A stretch of 64,000 nucleotides of DNA, taken from positions 1,946,293 to 2,010,292 of the forward strand of contig CM017573.1 of the NCBI GenBank assembly GCA_007844125.1, in the 5' to 3' direction. The first letter of the stretch is position 1. The letters are not shown here. Below: more notes on the stretch, generated by a model. That model was not told where the DNA came from and ran no database searches. It was given only the letters and a program-made list of their open reading frames with translations. Source of the stretch: Sinonovacula constricta. Lineage: Eukaryota; Mollusca; Bivalvia; Cardiida; Solecurtidae.

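Noticed and set aside
47570..62905. Programmed +1 frameshifting (stops directly at some breaks: ccc tag, gcc tga, tcc tga)
   Set aside because: No common slippery motif. Nearly all sites are one-base extensions of short runs, some breaks are in the opposite direction, and sister repeat units lack the extra base. Sequence error explains this better.
62473..63786. 437-residue open frame on the minus strand
   Set aside because: It is the exact antisense of the 66-residue repeat. Ser/Thr/Val-rich text arises because the sense codons (gaa, aca, gtt, att) lack reverse-strand stops. No splice or start context; the sense frame has the coherent repeat.
1419..64000. Pseudogene
   Set aside because: Splice sites and codon phases agree at nearly every junction, and Ig hallmark residues are intact. 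Breaks cluster in repeats as expected from poor polishing, not decay.
1419..64000. FN3 domains or a titin/twitchin kinase
   Set aside because: Looked for; none found. Every folded domain seen is I-set Ig.

Overview
The window is eukaryotic: AT-rich introns with GT...AG borders and polypyrimidine tracts, many small exons, and tRNA-derived SINEs. One gene fills it, all on the + strand, and it runs off both ends. It encodes part of a giant muscle protein of the titin / sallimus(kettin) family: about 24 intracellular I-set immunoglobulin (Ig) domains joined by Pro/Glu/Lys/Val/Thr-rich elastic (PEVK/PEVT-type) segments. I see no FN3 or kinase domain. That fits the Z-disc-to-I-band part of a titin-like spring rather than the thick-filament part. 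The animal is probably a lophotrochozoan, most likely a mollusc. This is inferred from overall sequence style, ACATGTA-rich introns and SINE type, and is not proven.

Layout. 1.4-14 kb: ten Ig domains, most split over two exons, with short linkers. 14.7-28.4 kb: no Ig domains. This part is a run of small disordered Pro/Lys- and Glu-rich exons, almost all starting and ending in the same codon phase, in long introns that carry most of the SINEs. 30.7-33.4 kb: an Ig with kettin-type sequence plus its linker, then another Ig. 34-48 kb: Ig domains 13-22, with a Glu/Pro-rich spacer in a 1.5-kb exon. 48-64 kb: the elastic region, in three giant exons (4.6 kb, 3.7 kb and at least 2.0 kb). Each is built on its own tandem protein repeat: 57 residues arranged as a 114-residue dimer, 45 residues, and 66 residues. 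Ig 23 and Ig 24 separate these blocks.

Reading frame. I joined 59 exons by splice sites and codon phase; nearly all junctions agree. About twenty places inside otherwise intact exons need a one-base correction. Seventeen are one surplus base, nearly all explicable as a run of 2-3 identical bases made one longer. In the tandem repeats the spacing is off by exactly those bases. Residual consensus error is the simplest explanation, so no real stop codons are inferred.

Most worth a second look: (i) tandem arrays grown out of exon borders, one of ten copies that repeats a 5' splice site in frame, one of six copies at a 3' splice site, and a smaller 5' case; (ii) a cassette-like block of ten phase-matched exons with a thrice-repeated Y-x-[IL]-Q-x-E-G module; (iii) the three unrelated elastic repeat families; (iv) SINE families sharing a core but differing in tails, with target-site duplications still visible.

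In exon entries, codes such as 1/2 mean: bases at the exon start that finish a split codon / bases left over at its end. Exon numbers are local to this window.
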